Shown here in pieces: positions 42,564 through 52,500 of a stretch of 64,000 bases of DNA. The notes under the pieces are model-generated. The model did no database searches. It had not been told where the DNA came from and saw only the letters and a list, made by a program, of their open reading frames with translations. Position numbers and translations under genes: made by a program. Each line of letters begins with the position of its first letter. Position 1 is the first letter of the stretch. The DNA is from Paraburkholderia dilworthii. Lineage in GTDB: Bacteria; Pseudomonadota; Gammaproteobacteria; Burkholderiales; Burkholderiaceae. Location: the NCBI RefSeq assembly GCF_000472525.1, contig NZ_AWZT01000001.1:502045-566044 (forward strand). Reading direction: 5' to 3'.

Positions 42564-43454
42564 ATGCAACTCGACGACATGCGAATCTTCGTGGCCACCG
42601 TCGACGCCCATAACTTCACCGCCGCCGCAAAGCGCCTCTCGCTTTCGAAACAGTTCGTCAGCCGCCGGGTCATGGCGCTCGAAGAAGCGCTCGGCGTGCC
42701 GCTTCTGGTGCGCAACACGCGCAAGCTGGCCGTCACCGAGCTCGGTCTGGAATTCTACGAACGCGCCAAACGCATCCTGCGCGAAGTGGAGGACGCCGAG
42801 CAGGCGATGTCGCTGCGGCGTGCGGGGCCGCGCGGCCTGCTGAGAGTCAGCGCGCCGATGTCGTTCGGCATGATGCATCTGTCGCCGCTCGTCGCGGATT
42901 TTCTGCGCGGGCATGGCGATGTGCGCTTCGACATGGAGTTGAGCGACCGCACCGTCGACGTGGTCGGCGAGGGCTTCGACATGGCGGTGCGAATAGGCGT
43001 ATTGCCCGATTCCACGCTCATCGCGCAAAAACTGGTCGACGTGAATCTGGTCGCGTGTTGCAGCCCGGGCTATCGGCGCCGCCGCGGCGCTCCGGCCTCG
43101 CCTGCCGACCTCGCGCGCCATTCATGCCTGTTATACGGGCACGGCGGCGTAGTCACATGGGACTTCGCAGTGGAGGGCGCATTGAAAAGCTTCGAAGTAC
43201 ACGGACCGCTGCGGGCCAACAATGGCGATCTGATTCGCGATGCGGCGGTGGCCGGTCTTGGAATAGTTCGGCTTCCTGATTTTATTGTCGCCGATGCATT
43301 GCGAAGCAGCCAGCTCGTCACGGTGCTCGATGAATTTCTGCCGAGCCCGACGGGCGTCTATGCAGTCTATCCGCAGCATCGGCAAAGCTCGCTGACCATT
43401 CGGGCTTTCGTCGACTTTCTGCGCAAGCATTTGAAAAAGCGCCTCGCAGCGTGA
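42564..43454 (+). CDS. LysR family transcriptional regulator
   Basis: A 296-residue LysR protein. The winged HTH is in residues 1-62 (FTAAAKRLSLSKQFVSRRVM), and a periplasmic-binding-protein-like effector domain starts near residue 90 (GLLRVSAPMSFGM). It is closest to the CrgA/AaeR-type branch. It is divergent from the pirin gene and probably regulates it and itself. It converges on acdS. Confidence 0.92.
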   Translation: MQLDDMRIFVATVDAHNFTAAAKRLSLSKQFVSRRVMALEEALGVPLLVRNTRKLAVTELGLEFYERAKRILREVEDAEQAMSLRRAGPRGLLRVSAPMSFGMMHLSPLVADFLRGHGDVRFDMELSDRTVDVVGEGFDMAVRIGVLPDSTLIAQKLVDVNLVACCSPGYRRRRGAPASPADLARHSCLLYGHGGVVTWDFAVEGALKSFEVHGPLRANNGDLIRDAAVAGLGIVRLPDFIVADALRSSQLVTVLDEFLPSPTGVYAVYPQHRQSSLTIRAFVDFLRKHLKKRLAA

Positions 43455-43513
43455 CGCCGTGCAGCAGCGGCCCAATCTTCAAAAAGGAACTGAGCCGCTG
43501 CAAGAACTTACGA

Positions 43514-44530
43514 TCAACCGTCGCGGAAAATAAAGCTATAGCCGTTCAGTGCCGGCACGCCGCCCAGATGCGCATAGAGCACGCGCGAGCCGTCGGGGAA
43601 TTCGCCGTTGCGCACCATGTCGATCATTCCGTGCATCGACTTGCCCTCGTACACGGGATCCGTCAGCACGCCTTCGAGCCGCGCGCACAAGCGGATCGCC
43701 TGCAGCGTGCCTTCATTCGGCAGGCCGTATTCGGGACCGCCGAAGCGTTCGTCGAGCACCACGTCCTGAGCGGTAATGTCTCGTCCGAGGCCGACTTTCT
43801 CGGCTGTTCTATTCGCAATACGCGTAATCTGCTCGCGCGTCTGCGCCGGTTTTGCGGACGCGTCGATGCCGATGACTTTATCGGCGCGACCGTCGGCGGC
43901 GAAACCGACCACCATGCCGGCTTGCGTGCTGCCGGTCACCGAGCACACTACGATGTAATCGAACTTGAAGCCGAGCTCCGCCTCCTGCTGGCGGACTTCC
44001 TCCGCGAAGCCAACAAAGCCGAGACCGCCCAGCGGATGATCCGAGCAGCCCGCCGGAATCGCGTAGGGCTTGCCGCCGGCGGCACGGACGCTTTCCAGCG
44101 CGTCTTCCCAGCTCTTGCGAAAGCCGATATCGAAGCCATCCGGCACGAGGCGCACGTCCGCGCCGAGAATGCGCGACATCTGGATATTGCCGACGCGGTC
44201 GTACACGGCGTCCGAATAGTTGACCCAGTTCTCCTGCACGAGCACGCACTTCATGCCGAGATGCGCGGCGACCGCCGCGACCTGGCGCGTCTGATTCGAC
44301 TGAATGCCGCCAATCGACACTAGCGTGTCGCAACCTTGCGCGATCGCTTCGGGAATCAGGTATTCGAGCTTGCGCGTTTTGTTGCCGCCGAACGCAAAGC
44401 CGCTATTGCAATCCTCGCGCTTTGCATACAGATGCACTTTGCCCCCTAGGTGATCGCTTAGCCGCTTGAGCGGCTGGATAGGCGTTGGCCCGAAGGTGAG
44501 CGGGTAACGGGGGAATCGTTGCAGATTCAT
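43514..44530 (-). CDS. acdS: 1-Aminocyclopropane-1-carboxylate (ACC) deaminase
   Basis: A 338-residue PLP enzyme that splits ACC, the plant ethylene precursor, into ammonia and 2-oxobutyrate. The residues that separate true ACC deaminase from D-cysteine desulfhydrase are all present: Lys51 (PLP), Ser78, Tyr268, Tyr294, Glu295 and Leu322. The length is exactly that of characterised AcdS. GGAG lies 5 nt before the ATG at 44530. It is divergent from an Lrp-type regulator, the standard acdS-acdR arrangement. It marks a plant-associated lifestyle. Confidence 0.97.
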   Translation of the reverse strand: MNLQRFPRYPLTFGPTPIQPLKRLSDHLGGKVHLYAKREDCNSGFAFGGNKTRKLEYLIPEAIAQGCDTLVSIGGIQSNQTRQVAAVAAHLGMKCVLVQENWVNYSDAVYDRVGNIQMSRILGADVRLVPDGFDIGFRKSWEDALESVRAAGGKPYAIPAGCSDHPLGGLGFVGFAEEVRQQEAELGFKFDYIVVCSVTGSTQAGMVVGFAADGRADKVIGIDASAKPAQTREQITRIANRTAEKVGLGRDITAQDVVLDERFGGPEYGLPNEGTLQAIRLCARLEGVLTDPVYEGKSMHGMIDMVRNGEFPDGSRVLYAHLGGVPALNGYSFIFRDG

Positions 44531-44639
44531 GGCATCTCCGGTGGTCGGTGAGTGCGGTTGCCGGCAGTGGGGCCGGGTTCAACACATGGTAGAAAAAACA
44601 GTGAGAAATGAGCTTGCGAAGAAAATCCTAACGGCGTAA

Positions 44640-44654
44640 TTTCAGCAATTGAAA
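44640..44654. promoter_or_regulatory. Possible Lrp-type operator between acdS and acdR
   Basis: TTTCAGCAATTGAAA is an inverted repeat (TTTCA/TGAAA with a 5-nt centre) in the AT-rich 161-bp divergent gap. Its position, 38 nt before acdR, and AT-rich centre fit an Lrp-family binding site. Confidence 0.5.
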
Positions 44655-44691
44655 AACGTACCGCGCATAACTTAATTTTGCAAACAGCTAC

Positions 44692-45219
44692 ATGAACAAA
44701 AGAAAAATTCGCACCACGGCATCGGCGTACGCCGTTGCAAGCGCCCCGGCCGATCCCCTTCAATCGCTCGATCGCATCGACCGCGCGATCCTGCGTCAAT
44801 TGCAAACGGACGCGTCGATCTCGAACGTCGCGCTGGCGGCCAGGGTGAAACTCAGTGCGCCGGCTTGCTTGCGACGAGTCGAGCGGCTCAAGGAATCGGG
44901 GTTGATTCGCGGCGTCGTTGCGTTGATCGATCCCAAGGCAGCGGGCGCCGGCATGCTGGTGATCATCGGCGTGGTGCTCGATCGCTCGACGCCGGAATCG
45001 TTCGCGGAGTTTGAAAAAGCCGCGCAGAAAGTGGCCGGTTGCATGGAGTGTCACGTCGTGACCGGCGAATTCGATTACTTCATGACGATCCGTACGCGCG
45101 ACAGCGACAGCTTCAATCGACTGCATGCGGAGCAGCTGCTTTATTTGCCGGGCGTGCGGCAGATTCGCTCGTTCATGGTGCTCAAGGAGATTCTGTCGAC
45201 CACTCGCTTTCCGGTCTGA
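44692..45219 (+). CDS. acdR: Lrp/AsnC family regulator of ACC deaminase
   Basis: A 175-residue Lrp-type regulator with an N-terminal HTH (residues about 25-75: IDRAILRQLQTDASISNVAL, then SAPACLRRVERLKESGLI) and a C-terminal RAM effector domain (VVTGEFDYFMTIRTRDSDSF). It is divergent from acdS, as in other ACC-deaminase-bearing Proteobacteria where AcdR activates acdS when ACC is present. The AcdR assignment rests on this context. Confidence 0.9.
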   Translation: MNKRKIRTTASAYAVASAPADPLQSLDRIDRAILRQLQTDASISNVALAARVKLSAPACLRRVERLKESGLIRGVVALIDPKAAGAGMLVIIGVVLDRSTPESFAEFEKAAQKVAGCMECHVVTGEFDYFMTIRTRDSDSFNRLHAEQLLYLPGVRQIRSFMVLKEILSTTRFPV

Positions 45220-45377
45220 CGCTCGCCGTGCCGAAACGTGAAGCGATAAACGCGCGCATGCTGTCATTAACAGGCCGCGCGTGCGACCAACATTGGGGAC
45301 CATTCGCGTCATACGCATTCCGCGCCGGCACGAGTGAGCCCGCATTGCCTTCGAAGCTGGAACCAGGACAGGACATC

Positions 45378-46121
45378 ATGAACATGGACACACATATCGA
45401 CAGCAAGCACGCCCGCTCGCGCGCGGCTAGGCTTTCGCTCTCCGTCGGCTTCGGCGCGCTCGCGCTGCTGCTGGCGCAACGCATGGCGTTTTCATCGGAG
45501 GGCGCGGTGGCGATCGCCCCTCCCGCGCTCGATGAACCGGTCTCCGCAGCCACGGCTCACGAAGAATCAGCCGTATTCGCAGGCGGCTGCTTCTGGGGCG
45601 TACAGGGCGTGTTCCAGCATGTGCGCGGCGTAAAGCAGGCCGTGTCGGGCTATTCCGGCGGCCAGCGCGACACCGCGCACTACGAAACGGTTAGCGGCGG
45701 CGCGACCGGCCACGCGGAATCCGTGCAGGTCACGTTCGACCCCGCGCAAGTCACCTACGGTCAGTTGTTGCAGGTGTATTTCTCGGTAATCCACGACCCG
45801 ACGCAACTCGATCGTCAGGGGCCCGATAGCGGCACGCAGTATCGCTCGGCGGTCTTTCCACTGAACGATATACAGCGGCGCGTCGCACAGGGCTATATCG
45901 CGCAAGTCGACAAGGCGCACGTTTTCGCGGCGCCGATCGTGACCAGGGCGGAACCATTCAAGGGCTTTTATCCGGCAGAGTTCTATCACCAGAACTACCT
46001 GACGCAGCATCCCAACTCGGCGTATATCGCGCTCAACGACATGCCGAAGGTCGCCAGTCTGAAGCGCCTGTTCCCTAATCTGTATCGCGACAAGCCGGTG
46101 CTCGTTCAGGTAGCGCAGTAA
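45378..46121 (+). CDS. msrA: Exported/membrane-anchored peptide-methionine (S)-S-oxide reductase
   Basis: A 247-residue MsrA that repairs methionine-S-sulfoxide. The catalytic Cys71 is in GGCFWG, followed by YSGG and GHAESVQVTFDP. Residues 1-45 add a hydrophobic segment (LSLSVGFGALALLLAQ), so the enzyme is probably exported or anchored. Cys71 is the only cysteine, so the usual resolving cysteine is missing and an external thiol must recharge it. The start at 45378 is preferred over upstream frames that overlap acdR. A terminator follows. Confidence 0.92.
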   Translation: MNMDTHIDSKHARSRAARLSLSVGFGALALLLAQRMAFSSEGAVAIAPPALDEPVSAATAHEESAVFAGGCFWGVQGVFQHVRGVKQAVSGYSGGQRDTAHYETVSGGATGHAESVQVTFDPAQVTYGQLLQVYFSVIHDPTQLDRQGPDSGTQYRSAVFPLNDIQRRVAQGYIAQVDKAHVFAAPIVTRAEPFKGFYPAEFYHQNYLTQHPNSAYIALNDMPKVASLKRLFPNLYRDKPVLVQVAQ

Positions 46122-46167
46122 AGCTGTGGACGTTGTACCGTTCGTCTGGTTACGACGAGCCGTGACA

Positions 46168-46193
46168 AGCGCCGCCCTGTGCGGCGCTTTTTC
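46168..46193 (+). terminator. Rho-independent terminator after msrA
   Basis: AGCGCCGC pairs with GCGGCGCT around CCTGT, followed by TTTTCT. It lies about 46 nt after the msrA stop. Confidence 0.88.
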
Positions 46194-46552
46194 TATCGGT
46201 GGGCTTTATCGGCCATCGTGCTTCGGAATCCCGGCATGCGAGCGCACCCTTGAGGCGCGTTTCACACGATGGAGGCGAGCCTCCATGCGGTAGGCCCGCA
46301 TCTTGCACTAGCAGGTCCGTCGGCAAGAGCTTCGCGTGCGTCTCTTCTGATGAATACCTCAGCAGGAAGGCCGGTTCACTGTTGTGGCAGACGGTTCGAA
46401 CAGCGCATTTTGCCGTGCAACGCGTGTCGGTTGCTGAAAAATTTACATGTCGCGCTTAGCAGGCCGGCGGTCGTTCGGATCTCTTGTGCCACGCGAGCGC
46501 GGCCGGACGAGAAACATAACCCTCTTCGCGATACGCGAGATCGGAGGCATTG
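46194..46552. other. Intergenic region of about 360 bp
   Basis: This is the leader of the MipA/OmpV gene. No protein-like frame or clear promoter consensus was recognised. Confidence 0.4.
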
Positions 46553-47449
46553 GTGTTGAACAGCCGTAGAAAGCGGATCGGCAAGACCCGCAATAAACAA
46601 ACAGGCGTCGCGGCAATTTCTTTGGCGGCCGTCACGATCGGCGGCCTGGCCGCGCTACCGGGGTCGGCGTTGGCGCAAACGCCTTCGCCGTTGGGTGAAT
46701 GGCAGTACTCGGCCGGCATTCCGCTGCAAAGGATGTGGCAGCCGACAATTCCCGACTGGCAACTGCGCGTCGGCGCGGCGACGTCGTTTCAGCCGCGCTA
46801 TGAAGGCTCGGACCGCTATCACCTCATGGCAGGGCCGAGCATCGACGTGCGCTATAAAGACCTCTTCTTCCTTTCTAGCGGCGAAGGTCTCGGGGTGAAC
46901 TTCGCGCAAGGCCAGAACTGGCGCGCAAGCCTCGCAGTGGTATACGACCTGGGCCGCCGCGGCCACGACGATCCGCAGGAATTGAGCGGGCTCGGCAATA
47001 TCAATCCGGCGCCGGGTCTCAAGCTTTCGGGCGAGTACGTCGTGTCGAAAGACTTTCCGCTGGTACTGCGCGCCGACGTGCGCCGCTATTTCGGCGGCTC
47101 GAATGGATGGATCGCCGATTTCGGCGCGTATATGCCGATGCCCGGCAGCTCGAAGAAGTTCTTCTGGTTTGCCGGCCCCAACGTGACGCTCGCGGACTCC
47201 ACCTATATGAATAGCTGGTTCGGCGTGAATCAGAGCCAGTCCGCGAATTCGGGATATCCGCAGTATCACGCGAGTGCGGGTGTCAAGTCGGTGGGCTTCG
47301 GCATCAGCGCCGTATGGCTATTCGACAAGCATTGGTTCGCTACCGCCGACGGCGCGTTCCAGCAACTCGTCGGCAGCGCGGGGAATAGTCCGATCACGCA
47401 CCGCAAGGCCAATGGCGTCGCGGACATATCGATCAACTACCGGTTCTGA
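46553..47449 (+). CDS. MipA/OmpV family outer-membrane protein
   Basis: A 298-residue protein with a signal peptide (GVAAISLAAVTIGGLAAL, cleavage after ALAQ) and a MipA/OmpV beta-barrel (WQLRVGAATSFQPRYEGSD, with the C-terminal ADISINYRF ending in Phe, an outer-membrane assembly signal). MipA was described as a murein-enzyme scaffold; many relatives are small-molecule channels. The GTG at 46553 is placed 5 nt after GGAGG and is preferred to the TTG three bases earlier. It converges on treA. Confidence 0.88.
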   Translation: MLNSRRKRIGKTRNKQTGVAAISLAAVTIGGLAALPGSALAQTPSPLGEWQYSAGIPLQRMWQPTIPDWQLRVGAATSFQPRYEGSDRYHLMAGPSIDVRYKDLFFLSSGEGLGVNFAQGQNWRASLAVVYDLGRRGHDDPQELSGLGNINPAPGLKLSGEYVVSKDFPLVLRADVRRYFGGSNGWIADFGAYMPMPGSSKKFFWFAGPNVTLADSTYMNSWFGVNQSQSANSGYPQYHASAGVKSVGFGISAVWLFDKHWFATADGAFQQLVGSAGNSPITHRKANGVADISINYRF

Positions 47450-47456
47450 GTGAAGC

Positions 47457-47490
47457 GCAACCGCAGCGGTTACGCAACCGTGGCGGTTAC
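47457..47490. repeat. Tandem 17-bp repeat forming two hairpins
   Basis: GCAACCGCAGCGGTTAC is followed directly by GCAACCGTGGCGGTTAC. Each copy contains an AACCG/CGGTT stem with a 3-nt loop. The array fills the 37-bp convergent gap between the MipA and trehalase genes and overlaps the trehalase stop codon, so it may end or protect both transcripts. Confidence 0.75.
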
Positions 47491-49301
47491 GGATTCACCC
47501 GCGTGCCCTGTAGCCGGTGCGTGTTTTTCGGTGCAGCGGCGGCCGACGCGGCCGCTGCGGAGACCCCCGCCGGACCGGCGGGAATGTCGCTGGGACGCGA
47601 AGTGCTGACTGCTTGCGGATAAAGCGCGAGCAACGTGCGCAACACACCGTTGGTCCAGCCGAATCCATCCTGCAACGGATACTCGCCGCCGCCCGCGGAC
47701 ACGCCGGGCGATGCGGCATCCACGTCATATTTCTCCACGAGCTTGCCGGTGTGCTGATAGTACGAGACGTTGGTCCCGATCCAGCGCGTGGCGATGGTTT
47801 GCGCGAGCGCCGGTTCGCTATAACGGCGCAGGCCGATCACCGCGAGGTATTGCAAAGGCGCCCAGCCGTTCGGCGCGTCCCACTGCTGGCCGCTCGCGAC
47901 CTTCGTGGTGGCGAGGCCGCCGGGGCGCAGCAGTTCGCGCTGCACGGTCGCGGCGACGGCCTTTGCTTGCTGCCGGCTCGCGACCCCGGTGTACAGCGGA
48001 TAAACGGTGGCGGCGGTGAGCCTGTGCGTGAGCGTGCGATGCACGAAGTCGTAGTCGCCGAACGCTTGCAGTTGCGGGTCCCACAGCACGCGTCGAATCG
48101 TGTCGGCGCGAGCGGCGGCACGTTGCGCCATGTTCTCTGCATGCGTGACGTCGCCGCGCACACGGTACGCCTTCGCGAGCGCGCGTTCGAGATCGACCAG
48201 CAGACAATTCAGATCGACGGGCACGAGCGACGTGATGTCGACGGTGGCAAGCGTCTTGCCGTCGGCAAACCATCGCGAGCTGAAATCCCAGCCCGTCTCG
48301 CCGCCCGCGCGCAGATTGCGCCACAGATCCTCGGGACTGCGTTGCGGCGTTTGCTGCGAGGTCGCGACGTCTTCGCGATACGACTCGTCGCGTGGTGCCG
48401 CGCGTTCGTCCCAGTAACGATTGAGCAGCGAACCGTCGGCGAGGCGCACCACATGGCGGCTCGCATGGCCGGCCTGCAGCCCGTCGCTGCCGTTCATCCA
48501 GTACGCGTATTCGCGTTGCAGTTCGGGCAGATATTGCGCGTAGACCGCGTCGCCGTCTTTATCTGCCACGAGCCGCACCATCTCAGCGAAGAACGGCGGT
48601 TGCGAGCGGCTCAGATAGTAAGTGCGATTGCCGTTCGGAATATGGCCGTAGCGGTTAATCAACGTTGCGAAGTTCTTCAGTTCGTCGACGACCCACGCAT
48701 GGCGCCCACTCGCTTCGAGACCCAGCATGATGAAGTACGAGTCCCAGTAGTAGATTTCGTCGAAGCGGTCGCCCGGCACGATGTACGCATCGGGCAGCGG
48801 CAGCAGCGAGGACCACGCGCTCGCCGTCGCGTCCGGCTCGCGGCGCAGCACATTCCACAGCGTATCGATATGGCTCGCTACATCCTCGTTCGGATCGGAC
48901 ACATAGCTCTTCGCTGTACGCGCGGGCAGCGTGAAATTGCGCTTCACGAAGTCGCCGAGGTTAAAGCCCGGCTGCTGCTTCGCGGTTTCGTACGTCGCGG
49001 CAATCTGCGCCGGCGGCGCGAGCGGCACCATGTCGGCGAACGTCTTGCTGTCCGGATAGAGGTGGGCGAGTTGCACGTCCCGATAGAGGCCGGGGTACTG
49101 CTCGGACGGCGGCACCGGCACAACCGGCGAAGCCTGGACAGGTGGCTCGACATGCACCGCGACACGCGTGATGCCGCTCGCTCGCGGCGTTGCGTCGGTA
49201 GCCGGGGCAGCAGTTGCGAGCGACGCATGGAGCACGAACGCGGCAACGAGCGCGGTGCGCAACCGGAGGCCGGAGAAAGCGGCGAGGGTGTGATCGGTCA
49301 T
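47487..49301 (-). CDS. treA: Periplasmic trehalase (GH37)
   Basis: A 604-residue alpha,alpha-trehalase that splits trehalose into two glucoses. Both GH37 signatures are present: the first as PGDRFDEIYYWDSYF, the second as QWDAPNGWAPLQ. A signal peptide (LRTALVAAFVLHASLATAA) places it in the periplasm. An Ala-rich C-terminal extension follows the catalytic domain. The start at 49301 is placed before the signal peptide with GGAG close upstream; longer frames overlap the next gene's promoter. It is divergent from the hybrid kinase. Confidence 0.94.
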   Translation of the reverse strand: MTDHTLAAFSGLRLRTALVAAFVLHASLATAAPATDATPRASGITRVAVHVEPPVQASPVVPVPPSEQYPGLYRDVQLAHLYPDSKTFADMVPLAPPAQIAATYETAKQQPGFNLGDFVKRNFTLPARTAKSYVSDPNEDVASHIDTLWNVLRREPDATASAWSSLLPLPDAYIVPGDRFDEIYYWDSYFIMLGLEASGRHAWVVDELKNFATLINRYGHIPNGNRTYYLSRSQPPFFAEMVRLVADKDGDAVYAQYLPELQREYAYWMNGSDGLQAGHASRHVVRLADGSLLNRYWDERAAPRDESYREDVATSQQTPQRSPEDLWRNLRAGGETGWDFSSRWFADGKTLATVDITSLVPVDLNCLLVDLERALAKAYRVRGDVTHAENMAQRAAARADTIRRVLWDPQLQAFGDYDFVHRTLTHRLTAATVYPLYTGVASRQQAKAVAATVQRELLRPGGLATTKVASGQQWDAPNGWAPLQYLAVIGLRRYSEPALAQTIATRWIGTNVSYYQHTGKLVEKYDVDAASPGVSAGGGEYPLQDGFGWTNGVLRTLLALYPQAVSTSRPSDIPAGPAGVSAAAASAAAAPKNTHRLQGTRVNP

Positions 49302-49552
49302 CGGCTCCACAAAGGAGGTGAAGGCATGGACAGGTGAGCGAAACTGCATTGTTCGCATCATTGACCGCGCGTGCGCCGGCAAGTTGCGTATATCTTTGCG
49401 GCCTTGTGCAGCAAGGCAGAGCGCGTTTGCACAAGCAAAAGACGAGGCCCCTCCTGTATGATTACGCGCTTGTGTAGCGACTCGAAAAACCGCGCGGAAG
49501 GCCCGAAAAATATTCCGGATTGCAACGATCCGCTTTGTTGAATATAGAAAAA

Positions 49553-52500
49553 ATGACCGCATCCCAGGCTGTCGACGAACGTCACTTTCGCGGCATCGTC
49601 CGCCGCAACATCGCCTTGCCTTTATTTGTTGGCCTGACCACGATAGCGGTGTTCGTCGGGCTGATCGCCTATCTGGTTTCCACCACGAATTGGGCCGAGC
49701 ATTCGGAGCGCGTGGTTGGCAAGGCCAACGAAATGCTGCGCCTCGCGGTCGATCGCGAATCGTCGATGCGCGGCTTTCTCATCACTGGAGACGAAAGTTT
49801 TCTCGGGCCATACGAGAACGGCGGACCGAAGTTCAAGGCGCAAATGGATGAACTGCAGCAGCTCGTTGCGGACAATCCGCCGCAAGTCGAGAAACTCAAG
49901 CAGATTCAGGCGATTCAGGACCGCTGGGAACGCTTCGCCGAAAGCATGGTCGACGCACGCCGCAGAATGCAGGAAGTCACCCGCGTCGTGGCGAGCGGCC
50001 GCGGCAAGATGGAATTCGACGAGACTCGAAAAATATTCGGCGACTTTCTCGAGGTCGAATCGCGCTTGCGTCAGGAGCGCGGGGAGGCGTCGCGCCGCGT
50101 CACCGGAATTCTGGTCGGCGTGTTTCTGATCTTCAGCATCGGCGTGAACAGCCTTCTTGCATGGATGGGCCGCCGCGAATTGCTCAACCTGGCTGGAACT
50201 TACGACAGCGCTATGCGCCAGCAGGCGGAACAGACAGAAGTACTGGAAAAACAGGTGTGGCTGCGCTCGGGGCAGCGCATGCTTGCCGAGGGAGTGATCG
50301 GCCAGGCCACGCCGCAACTCGTTGGCCGCGCAATGCTCGACTGCCTCGCACAGTACATGGATGCAGCCGTCGGTGCGCTCTATGTGCGCGACAGGCGGCA
50401 CGCCACATTGCGCCGCATCGCGACTTACGGCTTCAGCCGCGAAAGCGAGCAGGCCACCGCGCGCGATCTCGGCGAGGCCGACACGCTGGTCGGCGAGGCA
50501 GCGATCTCGCGCCGCATGGTCGTGATGCGCGACGTGCCGGACAATTACGTGCAGGTGGTGTCGGGCACCGGCAAAAGTGCTCCGAAGAATCTGATCATCA
50601 TGCCGATCAAAAGCGAAGGCGAAGTCAACGGTGTGCTGGAACTGGGGTTTGTCCGCGGACTCGCGCCGCGTGACGAAGAGTTCGTCGAACTGGTCAGCAA
50701 CAGCATGGGCGATTTCATCGAAGCGGCGCTCTATCGGGAGCGCTTGCAGGATGCACTGATCGAAACGCAGCAGTTAAATGAAGAGCTTCAGGTTCAGCAG
50801 GAAGAGTTGCGTGTTTCGAACGAAGGGCTCGAAGAGCGCGGTCGCGCGCTGCTCGAATCGCAAACGCGCCTGGAAGCGCAGCAGGCCGAACTCGAACAGA
50901 CCAACGTCCAACTGGAAGAATATGCGCAGCGGCTCGAGCGGCAGAAAGCGGATCTGCTGCGCGCACAGGACGACCTTGCGGCGAACGCAGAGCGCCTCGA
51001 GCAATCGAGCCGCTACAAGTCGGAGTTCCTCGCGAACATGTCGCACGAACTGCGCACGCCGCTAAACAGTTCGCTGATTCTCGCAAAGCTGCTGCAGCAG
51101 AACCGCACCGGCAATTTGACCGAGGAGCAGGTGCGCTACGCGGAAACGATCCACGCATCCAATAGCGACCTGCTGGTGTTGATCAACGACATTCTCGATC
51201 TGTCCAAGGTCGAGGCGGGGCAGGTCACTGTCGAACTTGAAACAGTGTCGCTCGACGCAACGCTGCAATCGCTCGAGGAAATGTTCAAGCCGTTGGCGGG
51301 CGCAAAGCGCTTGAGCCTCGCGTTCGACCGCTCGCCGGGCGTGCCGGATACGTTCATCGGCGACGGCCAACGCGTTACTCAGATAGTGCGCAATCTGCTG
51401 TCGAACGCAGTGAAGTTCACCGAGCGCGGAGAAGTGGCGCTTTCGGTCGCGCCGGCCGACGGCGACATGTTGCGTATCGATGTGCGCGATTCCGGCATCG
51501 GCATCGCGGCAGACAAGCTGGAAATGATTTTCGAAGCGTTCCAGCAGGCTGACGGATCGACCAGCCGTCAGTACGGCGGGAGCGGCCTCGGTCTGTCTAT
51601 TTCGCGCGAATTCGCGAGGTTGATGGGCGGCCGGATTACCGTGGCAAGCGAAGTCGGCAAGGGCAGTGTGTTCACGCTGTGGCTGCCGCTCGATGCGCGC
51701 GCCGCTCTCGCGGCCAATGACGGGAGTACACCCGCGCCAGGGACGAACGCAGCCGCCACCGCACAGGCTCACACGGCAGGCAACGCAGCGGCCGCGAGCG
51801 GCATGCGAGGCGAGCTGCTCGTGACCAGCACGTCGTGGAGCAGCACTGCTTCGACAGTCTTCACGCCGGCTAACGGCGTTACCACAGGAACGCGGGAAAA
51901 CGGGGCGGGCGTTTCGAATGCAAGCAGTGCGGCCAGCGTGCCGGAAACGGCCGTAGCGTCGATTGCCGACGATCGCGACAATCGCACGCGCGCCGGCCGT
52001 CTCATCGTCGCAGTCGAAGACGATGTCGCGTTCGCAGAAATCCTGCGCGATCTCGTGCATGAACTCGACTTCGACTTCGTGCATGCAAGCAATGCGGCGA
52101 GCGGGCTCGCTCTCGTGCGCGACATGCGCCCGGCGGCGGTGCTGCTCGACGTGGGCTTGCCGGATCGCTCCGGTCTCACGGTGCTCGAGTGGCTGAAGAA
52201 CGATCCGCTCACGCGTCATATTCCGATCCATATCGTCTCGGCCACCGACCACGCGGACAAGGCGCTGCACCTGGGCGCAATCGGCTACACGCTCAAGCCG
52301 ACCGCGCGCTCCACGATGGAAGCCGCGATCCGCCGCCTCGAAGCGCGCTTGCAACAGCGGCTCAAGCGCGTGCTGGTGATCGAAGACGACGCGCCGATGC
52401 GCGAAAGCATTCGCGCGCTGCTGCAAAGCGAAAACACGGAGATCGTTGCAGTCGCAACGCTGGCCGAAGCACTAGACCACCTGGACAGGTTCTCGTTCGA

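Noticed and set aside
47517..49337. Plus-strand open frame of about 606 codons
   Set aside because: It is antisense to the trehalase with both GH37 signatures; its composition is of shadow type.
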